Assembly (NCBI GenBank): GCA_026992075.1
Contig: JALXAM010000007.1
Location: 1 to 64,000 of the forward strand
Length of the DNA: 64,000 nt
From: Sedimenticola sp.
GTDB lineage: Bacteria; Pseudomonadota; Gammaproteobacteria; Chromatiales; Chromatiaceae
Direction: 5' to 3'
Position 1 is the stretch's first letter. The number at the start of each line of letters is the position of its first letter. The notes below the pieces were generated by a model that was not told the origin of the DNA, did not search any database, and saw only the letters and a list, made by a program, of their open reading frames with translations. The translations under genes and the position numbers were made by a program. Below are positions 9,513 to 18,528 of this stretch, one piece after another.

Positions 9513-10297
9513 GAAAGGTGTTCATCCTTTCCGACCACACGGGGCTCACCGCCGACGCCATGGCCCGTGCGTTGCTGGCCCAGTTCCCTGGTCTGTCTCA
9601 CGAGATGGTTCGCCATCCCTTTCTGGACAGTCCGGAGAAGGTCGAAGCGGTAGCCCGGGAGATCGAACGAACCCCGTCGGCCCTGGTCTTCAGCTCGCTG
9701 GTGGAGCCCTCGGCACGGGAGCGGATCCGCCAGGCGACCGGGGAGGGTTTCTTCGATTTCTTCGCCGACTACACGCCGCGCCTGGAAAGGCTGTTGGACA
9801 GCCGGGCGCGTCCTACGGCCGGTCTGCTCCATGGTATCGCCAATCATGGCCGCTATCACCAGCGCATTCGTGCCCTGGACTACAGCATGATCCACGACGA
9901 TGGCGCGGTGACCCGCAACTACGAAGAGGCGGACGTGATCCTCATCGGTGTTTCCCGGAGCGGAAAGACTCCCACCTGCCTCTACCTGGCCCTGCACCAT
10001 GGCCTGCGGGCGGCCAACTATCCCCTGGTGGAGGAGGATCTGGAAACGGGTGGGCTGCCGACGCCGGTGGCCCCCCACCGGGATCGACTGGTGGGTCTAA
10101 CGCTGGACCCGGAACAGCTGCAACGCATCCGCGCCCAACGTCGCAGCGCCGGCCGTTACTCCTCGCTGGAACAGTGCCGCTGGGAAGTGGCCCGGGCCGA
10201 AGCCCTGTTCCGCCGCCACCGCATTCCGGTGGTGGACACCACGGCCATTTCCATCGAGGAGATCGCGGCCCACATCACCTCGGAAATCCTGGGATGA
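9509..10297 (+). CDS. ppsR: PEP synthase regulatory kinase/pyrophosphorylase
   Basis: The protein has 262 aa (DUF299 family). ATG 9509 overlaps the ppsA stop as ATGA, and the protein begins [22 protein letters not shown]. The conserved P-loop-like motif is [15 protein letters not shown]. The family inactivates PEP synthase by ADP-dependent threonine phosphorylation and reactivates it by phosphate-dependent removal of the phosphate. Translational coupling to ppsA supports this assignment. Two longer track ORFs (9008 and 9493 starts) are out-of-gene extensions or frame shadows. Confidence 0.95.
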   Translation: MRKVFILSDHTGLTADAMARALLAQFPGLSHEMVRHPFLDSPEKVEAVAREIERTPSALVFSSLVEPSARERIRQATGEGFFDFFADYTPRLERLLDSRARPTAGLLHGIANHGRYHQRIRALDYSMIHDDGAVTRNYEEADVILIGVSRSGKTPTCLYLALHHGLRAANYPLVEEDLETGGLPTPVAPHRDRLVGLTLDPEQLQRIRAQRRSAGRYSSLEQCRWEVARAEALFRRHRIPVVDTTAISIEEIAAHITSEILG

Positions 10298-10328
10298 CCC
10301 GCCTTTTCACCGGAACATACATTTTTTC

Positions 10329-10350
10329 ACGGGAGGCTCCCGTTTAAATC
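10329..10350. terminator. Candidate bidirectional terminator between ppsR and the GGDEF/EAL gene
   Basis: ACGGGA-GGC-TCCCGT forms a 6-bp perfect stem. It is followed by TTTAAAT on the plus strand and preceded by ATTTTTT, which does not give a U-tract on the minus transcript. It sits between convergent genes. The stem is short, so confidence is moderate. Confidence 0.4.
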
Positions 10351-10360
10351 GTTCCGAGCA

Positions 10361-13135
10361 TTAGCCGGCGGCCCGGCTGGAATCGACCGCCTCCCGCACC
10401 GGCGCCGGCCGACCCAAATAGTAACCCTGGCCATAGTCGATGCCGATCTCTCTCACCGCCTCCAGGATTTCGCGATTTTCAATGAATTCGGCGATGGTCT
10501 GCACCTGCAGCACCTGGGCCAGCTCGTGGCTCATGCGCACCATCACCTCATCCAGGGGATCGGAGAGAATGTCGCACACGAACTGTCCATCGATCTTCAG
10601 ATAGTCGATGGGCAGGTTCTTGAGGTAGCCGAAGGAGCTGAGTCCGGAGCCGAAGTCATCCAGCAGAATGCGGCAGCCCAGCTCCTTGAGCGCCTGCATG
10701 AGTTCGCTGGCCACCGAGATGTTGGTCACCGCCGCTGTCTCGGTGAGTTCAAAGCAGATCCGCTTGGCGTCCACCCCATAACCCTCCAGCGTCATCTCCA
10801 CGAACTCGGCGAATGAATGGTCACCAAAGGTCTGCGCGGAAAGATTGATGGTGTAGAGCTCCCCCTCTTCCCCATTCGTCTCGGAAAGATAGCCGATGGC
10901 ATTCTCCACCATCCAGCGATCGATCTGCCACATGAGATCGTAACGCTCCGCAGCCGGGATGAAGAGCCCTGGAGGCTGGAGCTTTCCGTCGGCGCTTCGC
11001 AGCCGGATGAGAAATTCGTTCATGACCGGCAGCTCCGAATTCTCGGCAAGAGGCCGGATGGGCTGCAGGAAGAGTTCGAAGCGATCGTTGTCCAGCGCCT
11101 CGTGCAGCCGGGGCAACCACTGCATCTCCTGTCGCCTGCGCAGGATGGAGACATCCTCCAGGGCATGTACGTGGATGCGGTTCCGCCCCCGCTCCTTGGC
11201 CACGTGACAGGCCAGATCGGCCGCCATGAGTACATTCTTGAGAGATCCGGCGTCCCGGTCCACCGGCACCACTCCGATACTCAGATGAACTTGGAACAGC
11301 TTGTCCTCCCACTTGAAGCGGAAGTCTTCCATGGTGTCCATGATGCGCCGGGCGATACTCTCCGCAGCGGTGAGTTCGCAATCCCGCAGCAGGATGCCGA
11401 ACTCGTCGCCACCCACCCGGGCCATCAGGTCGCCACCTCGCAATACGCTGGAGACATGGTCGGCCACGCGCCGCAGCAGCTGGTCTCCCGCCGCATGGCC
11501 GCAGGTGTCATTCACCAGCTTGAAACGATCCAGATCGATATAGATCACTGCATGCCGCCGGTGCCCGCCCTCCTCTTCCGCCAAGGCATCCCGGATCCAA
11601 CCCTCGAAGGCGGCCCGATTGTAGAGGCCGGTGAGTGAGTCATGGCTCGCCTGGTAGGCCAGCCGGTCCATGAGCTCCTGTTCCACCGTGACGTCCCTCA
11701 TGACGATCACCATGCCGTCGTTGCCGTCAGGGAAGGTGAGCGGAGAAACCCGGCTATCGATGGCCCGTTCTCGCTGCTCGCAGTCCAGCAGCCTCACCGG
11801 AAGGCGCCTGCCCTCTGCGGAGAGCGCCAAGAAGTAGGCCTGAACATCTTCCACCAGGCCGCCGTCTTCCACCTGACGCAACTGGATCACCTGATCCAAC
11901 CGACGTCCACGCAACGTTCCTGCCTGACAGCCCAACATGCGCTCAGCGCCTGGATTCACGAATCGAATGCGCCAGTCCGCATCCACCACCAGCACAGCAT
12001 CATCGATGGCATGCAACGTCTTGTGGGCCCTTTCCCGCTCCCGATCCAGCTCCCGTTGAGCGGTTTCCGCCAGCCAGCGCTGACGTCTGCGTGACCACCA
12101 CAACCAATGCATCAGCACTGTCAGCAATGCCACCGATACAGAGCCCGCTATCACGGCAGGAGGCCAGAATTCCGCCAGGGTGAGTCTTCGCTCTAGAGTG
12201 ATGCGCTCACCCGGAGGGACGGTTACCGCATGGACCAAACGCATCAGAACCGGCCAACCAGGTTCCGATCGCCGGGACGACTCCTGGCGTACGCCATTTG
12301 CGGCTGCATTGGGCTCGCCCATCGCGAAACCATCTCGGTCAGCAAGAAGCAGACGGTATGAGGGATGGTGGTTCTTCAAGGAAGCGATCAGACCCTGAAG
12401 GTTCATCACGACAAGATACAGGCCACGGAAGTCTCGGATTCGGTCCTGTTGGCTTGTTGGTACCTCCCTGCCCCAATAGACGGCCTTGGCGAGAAGGAGT
12501 CGACGGGACGGCCCCGGCAAGGGAATCTCTCCTTGCAGGAAGCCTGGCTCGGCGCTGGTCATTAGTTCCCGCAATTCGCCTGGGTTCAACATCTGCGACA
12601 AGTCCAATTTGGGTGGCAGCGCTCTGCCTGATGCACTCCTTTCCAGAAAATCGGCCCGTAAGGCGCCTGGAAGTGGTTGCCAGGGCGCCACCTCTTCCAT
12701 GGGCGTCAGCTCATTGGGATAATCCTCGGGAATCCAGCGAAAATACAGAATGGAATGGATATGGTGGTTATGGCGTAATGCAGCACGCACCAGCGCGTTC
12801 AACCCTGGGGAAGCCACCTCTCCAGTGGCCTGGGAATACGTGGCCAGATTCTCCAAAGTGCGCTTCGCCCCAATTGTCGCCTCTTGCACAGTACGTCGTA
12901 CCACATCTGCATATTCCTGCAGTTCATGATGTTCCACCTTCGCCCGGATCCAACCGGCGGCGAGCAGAACCAGCAGCAGGACACCGAAAAAGATCAACAA
13001 TGACTTCAGCGGCATCCTGTTGCTCAATTTTCCCGAAATTTTCCTGCTCATTGCAGCTGCGCTGGCCTGGTCCACCATATTCATTGCTTCCCGATCTCTG
13101 AACACTCGGCATCCCGATTGAAGAAGAACCATCAT
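10361..13135 (-). CDS. Membrane-bound PAS-GGDEF-EAL cyclic-di-GMP signalling protein
   Basis: The protein has up to 924 aa. An N-terminal transmembrane helix (SLLIFFGVLLLVLLAAGWI) is followed by a roughly 270-aa periplasmic CHASE-like sensor region, a second helix (AVIAGSVSVALLTVLMHWLWW), a PAS domain (AIDDAVLVVDADWRIRFVNPGAE), GGDEF (ARVGGDEFGILL, active-site motif intact) and EAL (DDFGSGLSSFGYLKNLPIDYLKID intact). The EAL signature itself reads EFL (MNEFLIRL), which retains the metal-binding Glu. It may therefore make and break c-di-GMP. The start is uncertain: ATG 13135 is the longest, and ATG 13084 is also possible. The gene is single, and convergent with ppsR. The ligand of the sensor region is unknown. 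Confidence 0.92.
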   Translation of the reverse strand: MMVLLQSGCRVFRDREAMNMVDQASAAAMSRKISGKLSNRMPLKSLLIFFGVLLLVLLAAGWIRAKVEHHELQEYADVVRRTVQEATIGAKRTLENLATYSQATGEVASPGLNALVRAALRHNHHIHSILYFRWIPEDYPNELTPMEEVAPWQPLPGALRADFLERSASGRALPPKLDLSQMLNPGELRELMTSAEPGFLQGEIPLPGPSRRLLLAKAVYWGREVPTSQQDRIRDFRGLYLVVMNLQGLIASLKNHHPSYRLLLADRDGFAMGEPNAAANGVRQESSRRSEPGWPVLMRLVHAVTVPPGERITLERRLTLAEFWPPAVIAGSVSVALLTVLMHWLWWSRRRQRWLAETAQRELDRERERAHKTLHAIDDAVLVVDADWRIRFVNPGAERMLGCQAGTLRGRRLDQVIQLRQVEDGGLVEDVQAYFLALSAEGRRLPVRLLDCEQRERAIDSRVSPLTFPDGNDGMVIVMRDVTVEQELMDRLAYQASHDSLTGLYNRAAFEGWIRDALAEEEGGHRRHAVIYIDLDRFKLVNDTCGHAAGDQLLRRVADHVSSVLRGGDLMARVGGDEFGILLRDCELTAAESIARRIMDTMEDFRFKWEDKLFQVHLSIGVVPVDRDAGSLKNVLMAADLACHVAKERGRNRIHVHALEDVSILRRRQEMQWLPRLHEALDNDRFELFLQPIRPLAENSELPVMNEFLIRLRSADGKLQPPGLFIPAAERYDLMWQIDRWMVENAIGYLSETNGEEGELYTINLSAQTFGDHSFAEFVEMTLEGYGVDAKRICFELTETAAVTNISVASELMQALKELGCRILLDDFGSGLSSFGYLKNLPIDYLKIDGQFVCDILSDPLDEVMVRMSHELAQVLQVQTIAEFIENREILEAVREIGIDYGQGYYLGRPAPVREAVDSSRAAG

Positions 13136-13240
13136 CGGCCTTTCTGCCGACGGGTTCAGGCTTCCAACGCCTGACCCTTCCTGTCCTTCAGGGGGAGGCG
13201 GAGTTCTCCTCGCTTATCGGCCTTTCTTCATATTTCTTTA

Positions 13241-13403
13241 AGGAGCCTCTGATCTAATCCTGGACGAAGCAGGTCGTTCTCATCCGGTTCGAGTACAAGG
13301 CGAAGTTCGCAGCCAATAGCAAGGCTATCGGCAAGAACTTCGACGCAGTAATCGGGCCGGAGCGGGACGAGATGCGAGTTCATGGATTGGATCAGAGGTT
13401 CCT
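13241..13403. repeat. MITE-like repeat copy 1, upstream of the type II secretion operon
   Basis: The terminal inverted repeats are AGGAGCCTCTGATCTAATCC at the left and, on the complement of the right end, AGGAACCTCTGATCCAATCC. The interior has no ORF. A shorter relative (copy 2) lies at 23814-23906, sharing AGCCTCTGATCTAATCCTGGACGAAGC, GCAGCC.ATAGCA and GATGCGA.TTCA in order. The element lies in the 504-bp region between the GGDEF/EAL gene and gspE. The 13136-13240 part of that region shows nothing recognisable. Confidence 0.65.
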
Positions 13404-13563
13404 CAAGGAACCCCTGATAAAGCCATCCTTGGCTTTATCAGGGCGCGCTGCGCCGCAAACGCGGTTTGCGGCTTGCCACAAAATCAATCGCTTACAGCGA
13501 TCGATTTTGCCGGCACATCCTTGTGCCGAAGGAAGGCCCGAATTTTTCAGGCCTCCCTTGAGG
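13401..13563. repeat. Nested array of five hairpins abutting the MITE
   Basis: An outer inverted repeat CCTCAAGG ... CCTTGAGG (13401-13408 / 13556-13563) encloses five consecutive stem-loops: 13412-13443 (13-bp perfect stem CCCTGATAAAGCC), 13452-13472 (9 bp, GCCGCAAAC), 13480-13508 (12 bp, one mismatch), 13511-13528 (7 bp, CGGCACA) and 13531-13557 (GGaAGGCC / GGCCTcCC). There is no coding potential. It lies just upstream of gspE, and could be a non-autonomous mobile element or act as a transcription attenuator. Confidence 0.6.
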
Positions 13564-13639
13564 TATCTCTGGGATAGCCTTTCGTTGGAATCCGGTATGC
13601 CAGCAGGAATCATGAAAACATTCCGCAACTTGTGGAACG

Positions 13640-15361
13640 ATGACCCAACCAGTCGCCACCGCAGGAGCCGCCCCTGAAGCCACCGGTCAGGAAATCGCCC
13701 GTTTCCTGGAGGAGAACAAGGGCATCGATCGGGATTCCATCACCCACGCGTTCCATCTGGCCGCACAGCAGGAGTCCTCCCCCTGGTCCATGCTGCTCAG
13801 ATTGGGCCTGGTCGCGGAAAACGACCTGGTCGACGCCTTCGAAAAGGTGCTCGGGATCCAACCCGTTGCTGCAGAGGATCTGCCCCGGGAACCACTTTTC
13901 GAACAAGCGCTTTCGCCCCGGTTCCTGCGGGAATCCCGGGCATTACCCCTGCAACTGGAGGGAAACAGGCTGCATCTCGCCATGGCAGATCCCACCGATC
14001 TCTATGTTCGAGAGGCGGTCTCGGCAGCGACGGGCCACCCGGTGGTGGTCCGGGTGGCGCCACCTTCCAGTATTGAAGCAGCCCTCGCGCATCTCTATGG
14101 TGAGGGCCGCAGCGCCATGGAAGAGATCACGGAAAATCTCGAACCCGGTGGTGAAGCGAGCCAGGATACTGAGATCCTCAAAGACCTGGCCTCCGAGGCG
14201 CCGGTGGTCCGACTGGTGAACCTGCTCCTGCAACAGGCCCTGGAGGCACGCGCTTCAGACATTCACCTGGAGCCTTTCGAAAACAGGCTTCGCGTGCGCT
14301 TTCGGGTGGACGGGGTGCTGCTGAATGCAGAATCCATGCCCGCCAGCTCGGCGGCTGCGGTGATTTCGCGTATCAAGTTGATGGCACATCTGGATATTGC
14401 CGAACGACGCCTTCCCCAGGACGGCCGTTTCAGTTTCCGGATCGAAGGGCGGGCACTGGACCTGCGGGTCTCCACCATCCCCACCCTGTTCGGCGAAAGC
14501 CTGGTGATTCGAGTGCTGGACAAGGGAGAGTTGCGACTGGATTTCGAGGTCCTGGGTTTTTCGGACCCGATCCGGAATCGCCTGGAACAGCTGCTGGAGG
14601 CTCCTCACGGCATCCTGCTGGTCACCGGCCCCACCGGAAACGGCAAAAGCACCACACTGTACACCGCCATCGACCGGCTCAACAGCTCTGGCAAAAAGAT
14701 CCTCACCGTGGAGGATCCGGTGGAATACCGCCTGGACGGCATCAACCAGATCCAGGTGAAACCACAAATCGGGCTCGATTTTTCCGTTGCCCTGCGCGCC
14801 ATCGTACGCCAGGACCCGGACATCATCATGGTCGGGGAGATGCGGGATCTGGAAACCACCCGAATTGCCGTGCATTCGGCACTCACCGGCCATCTGGTGC
14901 TCTCCACCCTGCACACCAACGACGCCGCCAGCGGCATCACCCGCTTGCTGGACATGGGCGTGGAGCCCTATCTCATCACCGCCACGGTGAACGGCATCGT
15001 CGCCCAGCGCCTGATCCGTCGCCTCTGCCGCCACTGCGCGGAACCTTTCGAGCCCCCACCACAGCTTCTGGAAAAGTTGCGCCAGCAGGCAGCGGCCGCC
15101 GAAGAGGCCGGGCTCAACCTGTTCCGGGCCGTGGGATGCTCGCATTGCAGCGGAACCGGTTACCTGGGCCGGCTGGCCATTGCCGAAATTCTCCTCATTG
15201 ACGATGCCCTGAGACAACTGACCATGCAACGCACCGGGGCCACAGCCTTGCGACAGGCAGCCACGGAAAGGGGAATGCGCACCCTGCACCAGGATGGCCT
15301 GCACAAGGTGTTCCAAGGGCTCACCACATTGGAAGAGGTGGCTCGGGTGACCGCGATCTGA
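13640..15361 (+). CDS. gspE: Type II secretion ATPase GspE
   Basis: The protein has 573 aa. It is the cytoplasmic hexameric ATPase that powers pseudopilus assembly for type II secretion. Residues 1-150 are the N1E/MshEN-like domain. Later come Walker A GPTGNGKSTTLYT (Asn replaces the usual Ser), the Asp box, HLEPFENRLRVRFRVDG, LVLSTLHTNDA, and a tetracysteine zinc-binding motif (CRHC...CSHC). It begins the gsp operon, two bases before gspF. The ribosome-binding site is weak. The leader contains a large hairpin array, so transcription may be modulated there. Confidence 0.95.
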   Translation: MTQPVATAGAAPEATGQEIARFLEENKGIDRDSITHAFHLAAQQESSPWSMLLRLGLVAENDLVDAFEKVLGIQPVAAEDLPREPLFEQALSPRFLRESRALPLQLEGNRLHLAMADPTDLYVREAVSAATGHPVVVRVAPPSSIEAALAHLYGEGRSAMEEITENLEPGGEASQDTEILKDLASEAPVVRLVNLLLQQALEARASDIHLEPFENRLRVRFRVDGVLLNAESMPASSAAAVISRIKLMAHLDIAERRLPQDGRFSFRIEGRALDLRVSTIPTLFGESLVIRVLDKGELRLDFEVLGFSDPIRNRLEQLLEAPHGILLVTGPTGNGKSTTLYTAIDRLNSSGKKILTVEDPVEYRLDGINQIQVKPQIGLDFSVALRAIVRQDPDIIMVGEMRDLETTRIAVHSALTGHLVLSTLHTNDAASGITRLLDMGVEPYLITATVNGIVAQRLIRRLCRHCAEPFEPPPQLLEKLRQQAAAAEEAGLNLFRAVGCSHCSGTGYLGRLAIAEILLIDDALRQLTMQRTGATALRQAATERGMRTLHQDGLHKVFQGLTTLEEVARVTAI

Positions 15362-15363
15362 TC

Positions 15364-16572
15364 ATGCCAAGCTACCGCTACAAGGCTGTAAGGCCGGGAG
15401 GAGAGGTGCAGGAAGGGGTGATGGAGGCCGAAAACGAGCAGGCCGTGGTGCGCAGATTGCAACACCAGGGGCTGCTGCCCCTTTCGGCCAGGCCGGTACG
15501 AATCCGGCTTGGTTTACACCGGATACGGCGACCAGCGGGTTCGACCCAGGAGACCGTCCGGTACCTGGCAGAGGAATTGGCCACCCTGCTCGAAGCCGGC
15601 CTGCCCCTGGACCACGCACTGCGGTTGACGGCTGAATCCGGGGAGGGTCTGGAACGAAAGTCTTTGGTGAAGACGCTACAGGCGCGGGTGCAGGCGGGGG
15701 AGCCCCTTTCGACGGCCATGGCGGCTGCCGGCGGGGATTTTTCCCCGCTGCAGGTGAGCATGGTGAAAGCCGGCGAAACTGCCGGAAAGCTGGCACCTGC
15801 GCTCAAGCGACTGGCAGAGCAGCTGGAACGATCCCAGGCACTGCGAAACCGGATTCGCTCCGCACTTTTCTATCCCGTGCTCCTGCTCGTGGTGGCAGCG
15901 GTCTCGGTGCTGAGTCTGCTGCTCTTCGTGGTTCCACGCTTTGGCCAGATGTTCCAGGAGATGGGGCAACCCCTGCCACTGGCCACACGGCTGGCGGTGG
16001 AAACCGGATATTTTCTGCAGGCCTGGTGGTGGCTGCTGCTCCTGATCGCCATTCTGCTGGGCCTGTGGCTGGAGCGGCAACTGGCGGCGCCCGCGACGCG
16101 GGAACGGTGGCAACGCAGCTTGTTGCGCTGGCCACTGCTGGGAAGCCTGACCACACGCCTGGAAACTGCCCGTTTCTCACGCACACTGGCGCTGTTGCTG
16201 GAAAGCGGAATCCCTCTGCACCGGGCTGTGCAGCTGGCCAGTGAATCAGTAGCCAACAGCGCCTTGCGGCAGGCTCTGCTGCGGACCCAGGCGGCGCTCA
16301 AGGCAGGGCGCGGTTTGGGACGCCCCCTGGAGATGGAAGGGCTGTTCCCCGCAATGGCGACACGGATGATCCGGGTAGGTGAAGAATCGGGCGACCTGCC
16401 CGCCATGCTGCACCGGATCGCCGATGACCAGGAAAAAAGGCTGGAGCAGAGCATGAACCAGATGCTCATTTTACTTGAACCCCTGCTCATCATCGGTCTG
16501 GGTCTCCTGGTGGCCGGCATCATCGCTTCCATCCTGATGGCCGTGCTGGACGCCAACCAACTGCTGCTGTGA
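15364..16572 (+). CDS. gspF: Type II secretion inner-membrane platform protein GspF
   Basis: The protein has 402 aa, the usual length. It is the polytopic inner-membrane platform contacting GspE and GspL. Two T2SSF domains are visible (about 65-190 and 270-390), with transmembrane helices near 170-190 (FYPVLLLVVAAVSVLSLLLFVV), 220-240 and at the C-terminus (EPLLIIGLGLLVAGIIASILM). The N-terminal PSYRYKAVRPGGEVQEGVMEAENE is typical of the family. It starts two bases after gspE. Confidence 0.96.
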   Translation: MPSYRYKAVRPGGEVQEGVMEAENEQAVVRRLQHQGLLPLSARPVRIRLGLHRIRRPAGSTQETVRYLAEELATLLEAGLPLDHALRLTAESGEGLERKSLVKTLQARVQAGEPLSTAMAAAGGDFSPLQVSMVKAGETAGKLAPALKRLAEQLERSQALRNRIRSALFYPVLLLVVAAVSVLSLLLFVVPRFGQMFQEMGQPLPLATRLAVETGYFLQAWWWLLLLIAILLGLWLERQLAAPATRERWQRSLLRWPLLGSLTTRLETARFSRTLALLLESGIPLHRAVQLASESVANSALRQALLRTQAALKAGRGLGRPLEMEGLFPAMATRMIRVGEESGDLPAMLHRIADDQEKRLEQSMNQMLILLEPLLIIGLGLLVAGIIASILMAVLDANQLLL

Positions 16573-16597
16573 ACTCATCCAAGAGGGGGTGATACAG

Positions 16598-17023
16598 ATG
16601 AACAGGTTCCCACCACGGAAAACGAACCGATGTCAACCCGGCTTCACGCTCATCGAACTACTGGTGGTGCTGGCCATCCTGGCCATGCTGGCCGCGCTGG
16701 TGGGGCCACGGGTGATGACGGCACTCGGCGGTTCCAAGGTTCGTACCGCCCGCATACAGATCGAAGACCTGAGCGCAGCGCTCGATCTGTATCGCCTGGA
16801 CACCGGCCGCTATCCCGCCAACCTGGGAGCCCTGGTGAAAGAGGATACCCCCGGCTGGAACGGTCCCTACCTCAAGAAGACAAGAGTGCCCAAGGACCCC
16901 TGGGGGCGGGACTACCACTACCGCCATCCGGGCGAACACGGGGACTACGACCTTTTTTCTCTGGGCGCGGATGGCAAATCCGGCGGACATGGAGAGGATG
17001 CCGATATCCGGGGCTGGGAATGA
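16598..17023 (+). CDS. gspG: Major pseudopilin GspG
   Basis: The protein has 141 aa. The prepilin cleavage site is G/FTLIELLVVLAI with Glu at +5, followed by the hydrophobic helix. The C-terminal part has the GspG signature GRYP, GWNGPYLKK, PKDPWGRDYHY and DYDLFSLGADG, the last forming the calcium-binding loop. ATG 16598 is chosen because AAGAGGGGG lies 8 bp upstream. The track starts at GTG 16589, three codons earlier. GspG is the main shaft subunit of the pseudopilus. Confidence 0.96.
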   Translation: MNRFPPRKTNRCQPGFTLIELLVVLAILAMLAALVGPRVMTALGGSKVRTARIQIEDLSAALDLYRLDTGRYPANLGALVKEDTPGWNGPYLKKTRVPKDPWGRDYHYRHPGEHGDYDLFSLGADGKSGGHGEDADIRGWE

Positions 17024-17027
17024 AGGA

Positions 17028-17480
17028 ATGCGAGCATCCGGCTTCACACTCCTCGAGCTGCTGGTGGCGCTGACGCTGTCCCTGCTGTTGCTGGGCCTGG
17101 TCCCTCCCATGCTGTCCGCCGCGCTGCCCAGCGTGACCCTGCAGTCGACGGCACGGGAGCTGGCCGCGGGGCTGCGCATGGCGCGCAACCTCGCCATCAC
17201 CAGGCAACGGCCCACCGCCCTGCTGCTCGACCTGGAAACCCGCAGCTACCGGATCCAGGGCCGTTCGCACCACCATCCCATTCCCCGAGGGATGATGGTG
17301 GAACTGCTCACCACTCGTTCAGAGCTTGGTACCGGCGGACAGGCAGGCATTCGCTTCTTCGCCGATGGCGGCTCAACCGGTGGCCGCATCACCTTGCGGA
17401 GAGACCACCTTTCCCTCGCCATCGAGGTGGATTGGCTCACCGGTGGAATCAGTGTGCTGAAGCCGGAGCCCCACCGGTGA
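17028..17480 (+). CDS. gspH: Minor pseudopilin GspH
   Basis: The protein is about 150 aa from ATG 17028, giving a short leader MRASG/FTLLELLVALTLSLLLLG. The GspH-type body contains ELAAGLRMARNLAITRQRPTALLLDLETR. Earlier in-frame methionines (16971, 16989, 16998) lie inside gspG. ATG 17028 lies 5 bp after the gspG stop and directly behind GAAGGA, so the start is somewhat uncertain. It overlaps gspI by one base. Confidence 0.88.
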   Translation: MRASGFTLLELLVALTLSLLLLGLVPPMLSAALPSVTLQSTARELAAGLRMARNLAITRQRPTALLLDLETRSYRIQGRSHHHPIPRGMMVELLTTRSELGTGGQAGIRFFADGGSTGGRITLRRDHLSLAIEVDWLTGGISVLKPEPHR

Positions 17481-17854
17481 TGAAAGGAAAACAACGCGGC
17501 TTTTCCCTGCTGGAGGTACTGGTGGCTTTTGCAATCCTGGCGGCCTCCCTGGGCATTCTCTACCAGGCTTTCGGAAACAGCCTGAATCATCTTGGAACGA
17601 CCGCCCATCGCCAGGCCGCGCTGATCCTGGCGCGCTCCCTGATGACCGAGCAGCTCGCCGACGGTGCCCTAGAGGAACGCACCGTCACCGGGCGGGAGGG
17701 CCCCTTTTCCTGGCGATTCCGGGTCCGGCCGGTGGAGGTGGAACCCCGGCAGCGCCAACTTCATCCCTTCAGGGTAGACATGCTGTTTCGCTGGCGCGAA
17801 GGACGGCATGACCGGCAATTGGTACTGACCACCCTGAGGCTTGACCGGCGATGA
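17480..17854 (+). CDS. gspI: Minor pseudopilin GspI
   Basis: The protein has 124 aa, with start ATG 17480 overlapping the gspH stop. The prepilin site is QRG/FSLLEVLVAFAILAASLGILYQAF. The body contains RQAALILARSLMTEQLA, typical of GspI, which with GspJ and GspK forms the pseudopilus tip. The 16 residues before this Met in the track ORF are spurious. Confidence 0.92.
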   Translation: MKGKQRGFSLLEVLVAFAILAASLGILYQAFGNSLNHLGTTAHRQAALILARSLMTEQLADGALEERTVTGREGPFSWRFRVRPVEVEPRQRQLHPFRVDMLFRWREGRHDRQLVLTTLRLDRR

Positions 17855-18528
17855 CCCCGAAGGCGCCAAAAGGTTTCACGCTCATCGAGCTGGTCATCGC
17901 ACTCACCCTGGTGGGAATGGCCACCAGCCTGCTCTATGCAGCACTCCACTACGGCAGCAGGGCATGGCATCAGGGAGAGCGGCTGGCACAACGGCAGGCG
18001 ACCATCGCCCTGGTTTGGCAACGAGTGGACGAACTCCTGCGCACCACCGGCAATTCCGCTGTCGAGCTGCCCGGCCGGGACAAGGACCACTATCTGTTTT
18101 CCGGTGATGACAAAGGGGTGGAGTTCCTGGCCACCATGTCCCGCGAAACCGGGGTTGGTCGCTATATCGTGCGCCTGGAACCACGGCAAACCGATGGCCA
18201 CCAGCAGCTGGTGTTACGCCGCTGGCTGTACCACCCCGAAGTGGTCGACGGTTCCGCCTCCCTGCCCGCCTGGACTCCCTATGGAAAGAGTGGCGGCACC
18301 GCTTCCGGGCCGCCGGAGCGAGGCGCCGCGGGAGGTCTGTGGTACGCCGAGTCGGTACTGGTGGAACACCTGCGACGCCTCTCTCTTTCCTATCGGAAGG
18401 CCGGACAGGATACGAGATGGCAGGGCGAATGGAAGGAACGGAAAGAGCTTCCCGCACTGCTTCGCCTGGAAATCGAAGATAACCGGGGCCGCTGGCCCAT
18501 CATGGTATTTGCACTCCCATCGACATGA
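17851..18528 (+). CDS. gspJ: Minor pseudopilin GspJ
   Basis: The protein has 225 aa. It starts MTPKAPKG/FTLIELVIALTLVGMATSLLYAAL with a prepilin peptidase site and overlaps gspI by 4 bp. The remainder, with LVWQRVDELLRTTG and the C-terminal beta-strand region, fits GspJ. It is a tip-complex component of the pseudopilus in the periplasm and overlaps gspK by 4 bp. Confidence 0.93.
   Translation: MTPKAPKGFTLIELVIALTLVGMATSLLYAALHYGSRAWHQGERLAQRQATIALVWQRVDELLRTTGNSAVELPGRDKDHYLFSGDDKGVEFLATMSRETGVGRYIVRLEPRQTDGHQQLVLRRWLYHPEVVDGSASLPAWTPYGKSGGTASGPPERGAAGGLWYAESVLVEHLRRLSLSYRKAGQDTRWQGEWKERKELPALLRLEIEDNRGRWPIMVFALPST

Noticed and set aside
13372-13677. 101-aa ORF in front of gspE
   Set aside because: It is formed by the MITE and the hairpin array, and most of it lies in palindromes.
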